A stretch of 64,000 bases of DNA from Streptomyces sp. DH-12 (GTDB lineage Bacteria > Actinomycetota > Actinomycetes > Streptomycetales > Streptomycetaceae), in the NCBI RefSeq assembly GCF_002899455.1, contig NZ_PPFB01000001.1, positions 6,263,501 to 6,327,500 on the forward strand, given 5' to 3'. Positions 42,301 through 54,386 of the stretch are shown in pieces. The notes below the pieces were generated by a model that was not told where the DNA came from, made no database searches, and saw only the letters and a program-made list of their open reading frames with translations. Within the stretch, counting starts at the first letter, position 1, and each line of letters starts with the position of its first letter. The translations under genes and the position numbers were made by a program.

Positions 42301-43943
42301 AGGCGTCCCTGCCCGCCCTGCGGGAGGCCTACCGCGCCGCGTCCCAGGTGTACGAGAAGGTCGGCGTCGGCGCCGACCTGCGCGCCGAGCAGGCCCGCGC
42401 GGAGAGCGACGAGAGCGCCGCGCGCGCCGAACTGGACCGGCTCAGCAACAAGGTCCGCACCCGCGCCGAGCAGCTGCTGGAGTCGCCCGACGGGGCCGAC
42501 GGGCCCAGCCGGCAGGCCGCCGCGGCCCGCGCCGAGGAACTGGTGCAGCTGCTGGAGACCCGCATGTCCGGCGCGAGCGAGCAGCTCGGCCGGCTCCGCG
42601 GCGAGGCCGAGCGGCTCGCCCCGGCGGACGGCGAGGCGCACACCGAGCTGCCCGAGGAACTGGTCCCGCGCGACGCCGAGCACGCCCAGGCCCTCCTGCG
42701 CACCGCCACCGCCGAACTCGCCGCCTGTGAGGAGCAGTTGCGCCAGGCCCGGGAGGCGCACGCCGAACTCCTCGCCACCCACCGGGCCGCCGAGGACGCG
42801 GCCGGCGGCTTCGACGAGATCGCCGCCATGCTCCGCGACCTGCTGCGCGAGCACGCCGCCGAGGAGGAGCAGGAGCAGCCCGAGGCCTACCCCGGCGGTC
42901 TCGACGACGCCCGGCGGTCCGCCGCCGAGGCACGCCGCTCGCTGCGCGGCTGCGCCGCCGACCTGTCCGCCGCCGAGGCCGCGGTGCGCGAGGCCGGCGA
43001 CGTGCTGGTGCGGCACGCCAACTCCACCCGGTACGAACAGGTCCGCACCCCGGCCCGCCAGCAGATCCGCGAACTGCCCGCCTCCGCGCTGCCGGAGCAC
43101 GCCAGGAAGTGGGCCGACGCCTTCGCCCCCCGGCTGCGGGTGCTCACCGACGAGCTGGAGCAGCTGGAGCGCAACCGCGACTCGATCGTGGACCGGCTGC
43201 GCGGCCTGGTCGAGTCCGCCCTCGCCACCCTCCGCTCCGCCCAGCGGCTGTCCCGGCTGCCGGAGGGCCTGGGGGAGTGGTCCGGGCAGGAGTTCCTGCG
43301 CATCCGTTTCGAGGAACCCGACCAGGCCACCCTCACCGAGCGCCTCGGCGAGGTCATCGACGAGGCCACCCGGGCAGCCGTCAAGAAGAACTCCGACCTG
43401 CGGCGGGACGGCATGTCCCTGCTCCTGCGCGGGGTCGCCGCGGCCCTGCGGCCCAAGGGCGTCGCCGTGGAGATCCTCAAGCCCGACGCGGTGCTGCGCG
43501 CCGAGCGGGTGCCGGTCGGGCAGATGGGCGACGTCTTCTCCGGCGGGCAGCTGCTCACCGCGGCCATCGCCCTGTACTGCACGATGGCCGCGCTGCGCTC
43601 GAACGACCGGGGCCGCGACAAGCACCGGCACGCGGGGACGCTGTTCCTCGACAACCCCATCGGCCGGGCCAACGCCACCTACCTGCTGGAGCTCCAGCGG
43701 GCGGTCGCCGACGCGCTCGGCGTCCAGCTGCTGTACACCACCGGCCTGTTCGACACCACGGCCCTGGCCGAGTTCCCGCTGGTCATCCGCCTCCGCAACG
43801 ACGCCGACCTGAGGGCGGGCCTGAAGTACATCAGCGTGGAGGAACACCTCCGCCCCGGCCTCCCCCAGCCGGACCCGGGCCAGGAGACCCACAGCGAGAT
43901 CACCGCCACCCGCATGTTCAAACGGCCGGCCGCGACGACCTGA
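39318..43943 (+). CDS. MukB/JetC-like SMC-type coiled-coil ATPase
   Basis: 1541 residues with full SMC architecture. The N-terminal half-head has a P-loop in VLFLENGGGKSVLLKLIFS (about residue 60; Leu replaces the first Gly). Coiled coil (Ala/Glu/Arg-rich) runs about 320-610. A globular hinge-like segment (about 620-810) contains FLGEHGIPALPGWRYLAQAV and ELVDGVVITDPDSHVRAREA. A second coiled coil runs about 810-1330. The C-terminal half-head has signature motif VFSGGQLLTAAIALYCTMAA (about 1405) and Walker B GTLFLDNPIGRANATYL (about 1440), where Asn follows the Asp instead of Glu. Length and gene order match MukB-type condensins. No Toprim nuclease (JetD) gene follows. Confidence 0.8.
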   Translation: MYELSRVRLYSIGPAGARYADTVLDLRGVGATVPNPAPTQAEFFADEPVGPPRRPAPAGVLFLENGGGKSVLLKLIFSVMLPGHRNTLGGASSGVLRKFLLADDCGHVALEWQHVQTGECVVVGKVSEWRGRQVSNDPRKFAEAWYSFRPGPGLSLDNLPVAEATSVRPPVEGQSGARGRRRTMKGFRDALTEAGKTYPHLEVHWEEIHERWTEHLGDLGLDPELFRYQREMNADEGEAAGLFAVKKDSDFTDLLLRAVTDTRDTDGLADLVSGFGNKLGRRAELIAERDFTAGSVDLLGRIVEAADARTRAREIHASAERRTRTLARRLSARGAQERERAADLAHRVTAAAHAVTQAETARGHSARVSAELAYRHASLALAAAEKSAAAQKRELADARTLHSAWQAAESVLRHRAAADRVARVSAAIQEAERDAAPALAARAKAAVDLVRALHAAARNAENHANEEEARSAALQEAGDGAHRDSTAAATEAQRARSEIGHLRQRLAEVEQETAEAVRAGWLDDSAPDADPARAALAASDAEKTAVAAWDTARESARRATEHARETAAAESRAELTAARAADAATAAERAHDSERRTAEALAAEQRLAELLSLPGASGKRRAAVPGRHTDTDTAGSGPHEGGLSAEELDRFADELRELLDDAVSSAERQLFELRTAAADDARILGALGDGGLLPPGPDVLATVEFLGEHGIPALPGWRYLAQAVDPADHARVLAARPELVDGVVITDPDSHVRAREALGDAALLPRSAVAVGTAAALLAPTPASDSGDVFLVPPNPAMHDEHAADEERQALRARAAERDEEIRTLAARLGKDRELAARLASWRTGCPAGRLAELAATAERARTFAEEAEAELAEARSLRAEAEEAAAEAARVRDERQEAAQKARRAADALAGLAFRLRERAGWQAKLRELADDAAEAEARAQSCLERARAADEDRRAAQRAADDARRTARALRAERAEIAGAPDDLPEDGDGAPQASLPALREAYRAASQVYEKVGVGADLRAEQARAESDESAARAELDRLSNKVRTRAEQLLESPDGADGPSRQAAAARAEELVQLLETRMSGASEQLGRLRGEAERLAPADGEAHTELPEELVPRDAEHAQALLRTATAELAACEEQLRQAREAHAELLATHRAAEDAAGGFDEIAAMLRDLLREHAAEEEQEQPEAYPGGLDDARRSAAEARRSLRGCAADLSAAEAAVREAGDVLVRHANSTRYEQVRTPARQQIRELPASALPEHARKWADAFAPRLRVLTDELEQLERNRDSIVDRLRGLVESALATLRSAQRLSRLPEGLGEWSGQEFLRIRFEEPDQATLTERLGEVIDEATRAAVKKNSDLRRDGMSLLLRGVAAALRPKGVAVEILKPDAVLRAERVPVGQMGDVFSGGQLLTAAIALYCTMAALRSNDRGRDKHRHAGTLFLDNPIGRANATYLLELQRAVADALGVQLLYTTGLFDTTALAEFPLVIRLRNDADLRAGLKYISVEEHLRPGLPQPDPGQETHSEITATRMFKRPAATT

Positions 43944-44321
43944 GCGGCGGCCGCGAAGCACCTCGCGGCGCCGTGACCGCCGGTCGCTTCGGCTGCGGGG
44001 CCGGGGCTGCCACGCCCCGCCACGCACCGGGTCCCACTCCCCGGTGCCGGCCGCTCGCGTTGGCGTGACCGGCCGGTCCGCGCTCGGGGCCACGGGTGAA
44101 ACGTCCCGGGCGCGCCGGACGGTCCGTGCTCGAGTGGGCCGCCCGCCCGCCCCGACCGCCCATCACGCGGTCCCCGGCGGCATGACCTTCGACGCCGTGG
44201 TCCCCGACGCGTCGAGCCTGACGACCCGCGCGGCGCCGCCAAGGGCGTGACGTGCCGCCCCGCCCCGCTCGGGTGCGCGGTGGCGCCGGCCGTCCGGCGT
44301 CGCCCTCGCCGCGGGCGGCGC
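43944..44321. other. 378-bp gap after the SMC operon, no gene seen
   Basis: The gap lies between the convergent SMC-like and IclR genes. It is GC-rich with several short frames that lack ribosome sites and protein-like composition. I find no remnant of a JetD/Toprim gene and no repeat or clear terminator. Confidence 0.5.
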
Positions 44322-45116
44322 CTAGAAGCCGTACCCCATCCGCCGCGACAGCTCCTCCGCTGCGGCCGCCGTCCTGGCGCCCAGCCGGGGCAGGCGATCC
44401 GGCGTCATCCGGAACACCGGGCCCGAGACGCTGATCGCGGCGATCACCGCGCCGTCGTGCGCGTGGACCGGTGCCGCGACGGCGACGAGTCCCAGTTCGA
44501 GCTCCTCGCGCGTCGCCGCGTACCCCTGCTCCGACACCCGCTCCAGCTCGTCGCGCAGCACGGACGCCTCCGTGACGGTGTGCTCCGTGAACCGGCGCAG
44601 CGGGCGGGCCAGATGGTCCTCGCGCAGCGCGGGCGCCATGTGGGCCAGGAACACCTTGCCGCTGGACGTCGCGTGCAGCGCTGTGCGCCGGCCCAGCCAG
44701 TCCTGCGCGGTCACGGCGGCCGTACCGCGCGCCTGCATGATGTTGACGGCGGCGTCCTCGTCCAGCACCGCGGTGTTCACCGTCTCGCCCAGCTCGTCGG
44801 CGAGGTCCCGGCAGACCGGGACGGCCTCCTGCGAGACGTCCAGCCGCACGGCCGCCGCGCCCGCGAGGCGCAGCACACCGGCCCCGAGGTGGTACTTGCC
44901 CCGGTCGCCGGCCTGCGCGACCAGACCGCGGTTCTCCAGAACGCCCAGCAGCCGGAACGCGGTGGAGCGGTGCACGCCCAGTTCGCCGGCGATCTCCGTG
45001 ACCCCGGCCTCACCGCGCCGGGCGAGGATCTCCAGCACGCTCACCGCGCGGTCCACGGACCGCACGGCGCCGCTCGCGCTCTTCTCCCGCTCTCCGGGCC
45101 GTCCCGCACGGGTCAT
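44322..45116 (-). CDS. IclR-family transcriptional regulator
   Basis: 264 residues. The N-terminal winged HTH (about 20-80) has VRSVDRAVSVLEILARRGEA, GVTEIAGELGVHRSTAFRLL and GVLENRGLVAQAGDRGKYHL. The C-terminal effector domain has MQARGTAAVTAQDWLGRRTA, LHATSSGKVFLAHM, EQGYAATREELELGLVAVAA and PVHAHDGAVIAAISVSGPVF, all typical of IclR. The ATG at 45116, behind GGGGGCCGGCC, is preferred over a GTG further upstream that would add a basic, unconserved tail. No obvious target operon is adjacent. B. subtilis oxoprolinase clusters use an IclR protein (KipR), but here a GntR gene already fills that role. Confidence 0.92.
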   Translation of the reverse strand: MTRAGRPGEREKSASGAVRSVDRAVSVLEILARRGEAGVTEIAGELGVHRSTAFRLLGVLENRGLVAQAGDRGKYHLGAGVLRLAGAAAVRLDVSQEAVPVCRDLADELGETVNTAVLDEDAAVNIMQARGTAAVTAQDWLGRRTALHATSSGKVFLAHMAPALREDHLARPLRRFTEHTVTEASVLRDELERVSEQGYAATREELELGLVAVAAPVHAHDGAVIAAISVSGPVFRMTPDRLPRLGARTAAAAEELSRRMGYGF

Positions 45117-45223
45117 GGCCGGCCCCCATCCCTCCGAACGCCCGGTGCGCGCGGGCCGCCGGGCCGTCGCGCACCGCACTCACCTGTGCGTCGTACGGAA
45201 CGTCACCCTACCGACGGCGCGTC

Positions 45224-45769
45224 CTACGGGTGCGACAACTGCCCGGCGCCGCCCCGCCGACGTATGCGGGCCCGCTCGCGCTCGGCGGCCCGCTGCTGAC
45301 GGCGGGCCTGCCGCCGCTCGCGGCGCAGCGCCCGGGCCGTGCTGCTGGGCGTGGACACCACGCCGTGCCGCTGGTTCCACACCTGGCGGGTCACCCACAC
45401 GTCGAGCACCGCCCAGGTGGCCGCGATGGTGCTGACCACGCTGCTGACGACCATCGGGAAGGCGAGCCAGGATCCGGCCAGCGTGCACAGCAGGGCCACC
45501 ATGGCCTGGATCAGTGTCACCGCGATGACGAGCACCGACCGCACCGCGGCCGTCCGCACCGGATCGGGCATGCGGCGCCGTTTGGCCGGCTCCTCCACCC
45601 ACAACGGCCGGTACGCCGGCCGGTCCTCGGCCGCTTCCCGGACGGGGCCGTCGTCCGCCCGCCGTCCGGCCGCGTCCGTCACACGCTCCGCCACCGCGGC
45701 GCCCCGCCGCGTCACATCCCGCGCCGCAGTGCCGTCCTCGGACGTCCCGCGCCGCTCCGCCGTGCCCAT
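45224..45769 (-). CDS. Two-helix membrane protein with basic C-terminus
   Basis: 181 residues, function unknown. A polar N-terminal half (about 1-85) is followed by two close membrane helices (VRSVLVIAVTLIQAMVALLC, AFPMVVSSVVSTIAATWAVL) and a strongly basic tail (ARALRRERRQARRQQRAAER, then ARIRRRGGAGQ). ATG 45769 has GGGGAG about 9 bp upstream. ATG 45808 is an in-frame alternative that would add 13 residues. It is divergent from the conservon histidine kinase. The 418-bp gap between them contains a 14-bp palindrome. Confidence 0.7.
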   Translation of the reverse strand: MGTAERRGTSEDGTAARDVTRRGAAVAERVTDAAGRRADDGPVREAAEDRPAYRPLWVEEPAKRRRMPDPVRTAAVRSVLVIAVTLIQAMVALLCTLAGSWLAFPMVVSSVVSTIAATWAVLDVWVTRQVWNQRHGVVSTPSSTARALRRERRQARRQQRAAERERARIRRRGGAGQLSHP

Positions 45770-45949
45770 CACCGTGTCACTCCCCACCGCCGCCAGCCCA
45801 CTGCCCATGTCCGAAGACCCGGCTCCCCATTGGCTGCCCGGCTTGCGCTGTTTTACGCCGCCCAGGTGCGGGACACGGCTCCTGTGGCCGATTCGGCCCC
45901 CATGTCCCACAGGTAAGGACGTGCGGAGCGTCGTGAAGATTCCCGGCCG

Positions 45950-45963
45950 GGAAAGTTTTCGGC
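45950..45963. promoter_or_regulatory. 14-bp perfect palindrome in the cvnA divergent promoter region
   Basis: TTCCCGGCCGGGAA is perfectly self-complementary, 181 bp upstream of the membrane-protein start and 224 bp upstream of cvnA. It may be an operator. Nothing else in 45770-46187 was recognised apart from TTGACC at 46101, which has no good -10 partner. Confidence 0.35.
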
Positions 45964-46187
45964 CAACAGCCGCACGTGACCCGGTGGAAAGGGCCGGGAA
46001 ACCCGTCCCGGGCTCCGGGAGGCGATCTCCCGCAATGGGCGGACAACTCAGCCTGTACCCACCGCCTGCCGGAACCCAACCCTCCGGCCGGGTCTTCGAG
46101 TTGACCCCGATGCGGTAGTAGGCTCGCGCCGTTTGTTGACGCACATGCGTGCCCTCGGTCACCCGAGGGGCCGAGCTGGGGGAGGCC

Positions 46188-49100
46188 ATGCGCTTTCGCG
46201 GGAAGTCCATCCGCCGGAAGATCGTGGCGCTGCTTCTCGTGCCGCTGGTGTCCCTGACCACGCTCTGGGCCTTCACCACGGTGATCACGAGCCGCGAGGC
46301 GAGCCACCTGTTCGACGTGTCGTCCGTGATGGAGGAGGTCGGTTACCCGGTCGAGGACACCGTCCGCGTCCTCCAGCAGGAGCGCCGGCAGACCCTCGTC
46401 CATCTCGCCGACCCCCGCGCCGCCGACGGGCTCTCCGCCCTCAGGCGCAGCCGTACGGCCACCGACAAGGCCGTGGCCGCCGTCCGCCGGAGCGCGTCCG
46501 CCGACGGCGTGCGCGAGGCCATGCACGGCGGCTCCGGCAAACTCGACGCCGTCCTCGACTCGTTCGAGGGCATCCAGTCCCTCCGCCGCAGCGTCGACGA
46601 CGGCACCGTCGACCGCCGCCAGGCCCTCGACCTCTACAACCGCCTCGTCGACCCCTGCTACGTGCTGCTGGCCGACCTGCACGTGGTCGAGGACGTCGGC
46701 CTCGACAAGCAGTACCGCGCCCTGGTGAACCTGGCCCGTGCCCGCGAACTGCTCGCCCGCCAGGACGCCCTGCTCGGCTCCGCGCTGATCGTCGGCGAGC
46801 TGACCCCCACCGAGGTGCGGGACGTCTCCGACCTGATGGCCCAGCGCACCCTGCTGTACGAGTCGGCGCTGCCGCAGCTCCCCGCGGACGAGCGCGACCG
46901 CTACGAGACGTTCTGGTCGAACGCCGCCACCGCCCCGCTGCGGGTCGGCGAGCAGGCGGCCGTCTTCGCCGAGAACGGCAAGCCCCGCGGGGTCACCGCC
47001 AAGACCTGGGACACCGCCGCCGGGGAGGTGCTGGAGGAACTCGCCACCCTCAACGACCAGGCCACCGACCGCTACCAGGAGCGGGTGCGGCCCGTCGCCG
47101 TGGGCGTCATCGCCAAGGCCGTCGCCGCCGGTGTGCTCGGCCTGGCCGCCCTGCTCGTCTCCCTGTTCCTCTCCGTGCGCGTGGGCCGCAAGCTCATCCG
47201 CGACCTCAGGCAACTGCGCCTGGAGGCCCACGAGGCGTCCGGGGTGCGGCTGCCCAGCGTGATGCGCCGCCTCTCGGCCGGCGAACAGGTCGACGTCGAG
47301 ACCGAGGTCCCGCGCCTGGAGTACGACAAGAACGAGATCGGCGAGGTCGGCCAGGCCCTCAACACCCTGCAGCGCGCCGCCGTCGAGGCCGCGGTCAAGC
47401 AGGCCGAACTGCGGGCCGGCGTCTCCGAGGTCTTCGTCAACCTCGCCCGCCGCAGCCAGGTGCTGCTGCACAAGCAGCTCACCCTGCTCGACGCGATGGA
47501 GCGCCGGACGGACGACACCGAGGAACTCGCCGACCTGTTCCGGCTGGACCACCTGACCACCCGCATGCGCCGGCACGCCGAGGGCCTGGTCATCCTGTCC
47601 GGCGCCGCCCCCTCCCGCCAGTGGCGCAAGCCCGTGCAGCTCATGGACGTCGTACGCGCCGCCGTCGCCGAGGTCGAGGACTACGAGCGCATCGAGGTCC
47701 GACGGCTGCCCCGGGTCGCCGTCACCGGACCGGCCGTCGCCGACCTCACCCACCTGGTGGCCGAACTGCTGGAGAACGCCACGGTGTTCTCCCCGCCGCA
47801 CACCGCGGTCCAGGTCGTCGGCGAGCGCGTCGGCAACGGCTTCACCCTGGAGATCCACGACCGGGGCCTCGGCATGGCCGCCGACGCGCTGCTCGACGCC
47901 AACCTCCGGCTCGCGGAGACACCGGAGTTCGAGCTGTCCGACACCGACCGGCTCGGCCTGTTCGTGGTCAGCCGGCTCGCCCGGCGCCAGAACGTCCGGG
48001 TCTCCCTCCAGCCGTCCCCGTACGGCGGCACCACGGCCGTCGTGTTCATCCCCGACGCGCTGCTCACCGACGACGTGCCCGACACCAACGGCGTCGGATT
48101 CCGCCTCGACCGCCCGCGCCGTACGGAGAAGGAACCGGCCGACAGCCGCCGCACCGGGCTCTCCCAGGTGCCCGTGGCCCTGCCCGGACTGCCCGCCTCC
48201 GTGCTGGACGGACCGGTCGAACTGGAGGCGCCCGTCGACCTGGACGCCCTCGACGGCTTCCCCGCCCTGGACGACGAGGACCGCGAGCACGGCGGTCTGT
48301 TCCGGTCCCGCCGCTCCCGCGCCGACGACGAGCGTCCCGGCAGCGACACCTCCGGACACGACACCGCGCGGTACGATCCCGCCCCGGACGACCGGGACGG
48401 GACGACCGGCGAGCGGGGGAGCGGCCCCGTGCCGCTCACCCGCCGGGCCGCCCCCAAGCTGGTCAGCTCCCACGGCCGCCCGGTCCGCGACCCGCGGGCC
48501 CGGGACGGACGGACGGACGACGACACCGCGGCCCCGCACACCCGTCCCGACGCGGACGAGCCCCCGCCGCTGCCCTCCCGGCGCCGCGGCGGCACCGGCC
48601 GACGGGCCATCGGCCGGGCCGGAGCGGAACCCGTGTCGGAGCTCCCCGCGCGTGACCCGGAGCAGCCGGGCACGGAGACACCGCCGCCCCTGCCCGCCCG
48701 CCGGCGCAGCACCGGTCCCGCCCGGCCCGGCCCCGGCGCGGGGAAGCGCGACGACACCCCCGCGCCCGCCGGTCCCGCACCCACCGGCCCCTCCCGCCGC
48801 CCCGCGGCCACCGGCGGCGGCCCCGACGACTCCCCTCCGGTCACCGGCGACACGTGCACCGAGGACACGGACACCGGCACACCGCGGCCCGACGGCGCAC
48901 CACAGCCCGACGGCGCACCACAGCCCGACGGCGCACCACAGCCCGACGGCGCACCACAGCCCGACGGCGCAGCACTGCCCCGGCGCGTGCGGCAGGCCAG
49001 CCTGGCCCCGCAGCTCAAGCGCGACGCCGCGGCCCGGAAGACCGACCGGGCCCGGCCCGTCGAACGGGACGCGGACGAAGTACGCAGCCGCATGGCCTCG

Positions 49101-49202
49101 CTCCAGCGCGGCTGGCAGCGCGGCCGGGAGGAGAACGCCGCGGGCGACGACGCCGGCAGCGGCACAGCACCACGACGAAGGACTAAGGGGGACGGTCGAT
49201 GA
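46188..49202 (+). CDS. cvnA: Conservon sensor histidine kinase-like protein CvnA
   Basis: 1004 residues. Membrane helix 1 (IVALLLVPLVSLTTLWAFTT), an extracellular nitrate-sensor-like helical domain (about 45-300), membrane helix 2 (about 304-330, VLGLAALLVSLFLSVRVG) and a HAMP-like linker precede the dimer region LFRLDHLTTRMRRHAEGLVI. That region lacks a classical phosphorylated-His box. The ATPase follows: N-box ELLENATVFSPPHTAVQ (about 524), then HDRGLGMAADALLDAN and TDRLGLFVVSRLARR. The last 350 residues are Pro-rich and disordered, with a four-unit repeat (PDGAPQ). CvnA forms a membrane complex with CvnB-D. ATG 46188 follows GGGGGAGG. The stop overlaps cvnB. Confidence 0.93.
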   Translation: MRFRGKSIRRKIVALLLVPLVSLTTLWAFTTVITSREASHLFDVSSVMEEVGYPVEDTVRVLQQERRQTLVHLADPRAADGLSALRRSRTATDKAVAAVRRSASADGVREAMHGGSGKLDAVLDSFEGIQSLRRSVDDGTVDRRQALDLYNRLVDPCYVLLADLHVVEDVGLDKQYRALVNLARARELLARQDALLGSALIVGELTPTEVRDVSDLMAQRTLLYESALPQLPADERDRYETFWSNAATAPLRVGEQAAVFAENGKPRGVTAKTWDTAAGEVLEELATLNDQATDRYQERVRPVAVGVIAKAVAAGVLGLAALLVSLFLSVRVGRKLIRDLRQLRLEAHEASGVRLPSVMRRLSAGEQVDVETEVPRLEYDKNEIGEVGQALNTLQRAAVEAAVKQAELRAGVSEVFVNLARRSQVLLHKQLTLLDAMERRTDDTEELADLFRLDHLTTRMRRHAEGLVILSGAAPSRQWRKPVQLMDVVRAAVAEVEDYERIEVRRLPRVAVTGPAVADLTHLVAELLENATVFSPPHTAVQVVGERVGNGFTLEIHDRGLGMAADALLDANLRLAETPEFELSDTDRLGLFVVSRLARRQNVRVSLQPSPYGGTTAVVFIPDALLTDDVPDTNGVGFRLDRPRRTEKEPADSRRTGLSQVPVALPGLPASVLDGPVELEAPVDLDALDGFPALDDEDREHGGLFRSRRSRADDERPGSDTSGHDTARYDPAPDDRDGTTGERGSGPVPLTRRAAPKLVSSHGRPVRDPRARDGRTDDDTAAPHTRPDADEPPPLPSRRRGGTGRRAIGRAGAEPVSELPARDPEQPGTETPPPLPARRRSTGPARPGPGAGKRDDTPAPAGPAPTGPSRRPAATGGGPDDSPPVTGDTCTEDTDTGTPRPDGAPQPDGAPQPDGAPQPDGAPQPDGAALPRRVRQASLAPQLKRDAAARKTDRARPVERDADEVRSRMASLQRGWQRGREENAAGDDAGSGTAPRRRTKGDGR
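48888..48959 (+). repeat. Four perfect 18-bp tandem units inside cvnA
   Basis: CCCGACGGCGCACCACAG occurs four times without mismatch (48888, 48906, 48924, 48942), then a partial fifth unit. It encodes PDGAPQ repeats in the disordered CvnA tail. Sequence identity at every wobble base suggests recent slippage. Confidence 0.95.
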
Positions 49203-49633
49203 CCGAACCGAGCGCCACCGGCCACACCGCGAACGACAAGGGGGAGCTGAACTGGCTCCTCGACGACCTGGTGGACCGCGTCGCCAGCATCCGCAAGGCG
49301 ATCGTGCTCTCCGGCGACGGCCTGCCCACGGGGGCGTCCAAGGACCTCACCCGGGAGGACAGCGAACATCTGGCCGCCGTCGCCTCCGGCTTCCACAGCC
49401 TCGCCAAGGGCGTGGGCCGCCACTTCGAGGCCGGCGAGGTCCGCCAGACCGTCGTCGAGCTCGACGAGGCGTTCCTGTTCGTCACCGCCGCCGGGGACGG
49501 CAGCTGCCTCGCCGTCCTCGCCGACGCCGACTCCGACGTCGGCCAGGTGGCCTACGAGATGACCCTCCTGGTGAAGCGGGTCGGCGCACACCTGGGCGCC
49601 GCGCCACGCACCGATCTGCCCTCGAGCGGGTAG
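49199..49633 (+). CDS. cvnB: Roadblock/LC7-domain protein CvnB
   Basis: 144 residues of the roadblock/LC7 fold: ELNWLLDDLVDRVASIRKAI, VLSGDGLPTGASKDLTREDS, HFEAGEVRQTVVELDEAFLF and VTAAGDGSCLAVLADADSDV. In conservons this subunit joins the CvnD GTPase to the membrane kinase. ATG 49199 overlaps the cvnA stop (ATGA). The stop is 9 bp before cvnC. Confidence 0.95.
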   Translation: MTEPSATGHTANDKGELNWLLDDLVDRVASIRKAIVLSGDGLPTGASKDLTREDSEHLAAVASGFHSLAKGVGRHFEAGEVRQTVVELDEAFLFVTAAGDGSCLAVLADADSDVGQVAYEMTLLVKRVGAHLGAAPRTDLPSSG

Positions 49634-49642
49634 TGAACCGGC

Positions 49643-50038
49643 ATGAGCGCTCACGGTCAGGGGAGAAGCCACTGGTTCGATGACGAGGCCGGACCGGTCG
49701 TCCGTCCGTACGCCATGACGCGGGGCCGCACCACCAGTGCGGCCCAGCACCGCCTCGACCTGATCGCCGTGGTCGTCGCGGAGCCGCACGCGGACGACCC
49801 GGAGGAGGACCCCACCCTCTCCCCGGAACACGTCGACATCGTCGGACTGTGCCGCGAGATCCCCCAGACGGTCGCCGAACTCGCCGCGGGACTCGACCTG
49901 CCGGTGGGCGTGGTCCGGGTCCTCGTCGGTGATCTCGTGGACGCGGAACTCGTCCACGTGAACCGGCCCGTCCCCCCGGCCGAGCTGCCGGACGAGAGTA
50001 TTCTGCGCGACGTGATCAACGGCCTCCGGGCGCTGTGA
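49643..50038 (+). CDS. cvnC: DUF742 protein CvnC
   Basis: 131 residues of DUF742: WFDDEAGPVVRPYAMTRGRT near the start, DIVGLCREIPQTVAELAAGL and DLPVGVVRVLVGDLVDAELV (winged-helix-like), and the usual ending ILRDVINGLRAL. In every conservon I know of, cvnD follows directly. Here an oxoprolinase gene of 3.65 kb follows after 24 bp instead. Confidence 0.95.
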   Translation: MSAHGQGRSHWFDDEAGPVVRPYAMTRGRTTSAAQHRLDLIAVVVAEPHADDPEEDPTLSPEHVDIVGLCREIPQTVAELAAGLDLPVGVVRVLVGDLVDAELVHVNRPVPPAELPDESILRDVINGLRAL

Positions 50039-50062
50039 CCGGCGCGGAAGCGGGGTAGTGGC

Positions 50063-53696
<3,634 letters not shown>

Positions 53697-53716
<20 letters not shown>

Positions 53717-54302
53717 GCGCGGCAAGCCCCCGGTCGAGCCCGTCACGCTCAAGATCCTGGTGGCCGGCGGCTTCGGCGTGGGCAAGACCACGCTCGTCGG
53801 CGCGGTCAGCGAGATCCGGCCGCTGCGCACCGAGGAGCTCCTCACCGAGGCCGGGCGGCCCCTCGACGACACCAGCGGTGTCGAGGCGAAGAGCACCACC
53901 ACCGTGGCCATGGACTTCGGCCGCATCACGCTGCGCGAGGACCTGGTGCTGTACCTCTTCGGCACCCCCGGCCAGGAACGCTTCTGGTTCATGTGGGACG
54001 AGCTGTCCGAGGGCGCCCTCGGCGCGGTCGTCCTCGCCGACACCCGACGCCTTGAGGACTGCTTCGCCGCCGTCGACTACTTCGAGCGGCGGTCCATACC
54101 CTTCCTGGTCGGCGTCAACTGCTTCGAAGGCGCGGCCCGTTACCCGGAGGACGCGGTACGGCGGGCCCTCGACCTCGACGACGACGTGCCGCTGGTGCTG
54201 TGCGACGCGCGGGACCGCGAGTCGGTCAAGGAGGTCCTGGTCGGCGTCGTCCAGCACGCCATGACCCAGGCCGCCGAGCGGCGCCGCGCGGTCGCCACCT
54301 GA
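53697..54302 (+). CDS. cvnD: Conservon small GTPase CvnD
   Basis: 201 residues, a Ras-like GTPase of the conservon family. G1 is LVAGGFGVGKTTLVGAVSEI, then the switch region LDDTSGVEAKSTTTVAMDFG, G3 is LYLFGTPGQERFWFMWDELS and the G4-equivalent is LVGVNCFEGAARYPE. The start MILGRSERGKPPVEPVTLKI is the standard CvnD N-terminus, so the gene is intact although separated from cvnC by the oxoprolinase. ATG 53697 lies inside the oxoprolinase 3' end, with GAGAAGAGACCG upstream. Confidence 0.95.
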
Positions 54303-54386
54303 CCGCGGCCGGACGACGCGGCCCGTGCTCCCGCCGGCCGGAGCACGAGCCGCCGTACGACGGACCGGTCACCACGCGCGCGTGGC

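Noticed and set aside
43944..44321. Hoped-for JetD/Toprim nuclease after the SMC-like operon
   Set aside because: The gap is only 378 bp with no protein-like frame on either strand, and the next gene is an IclR regulator.
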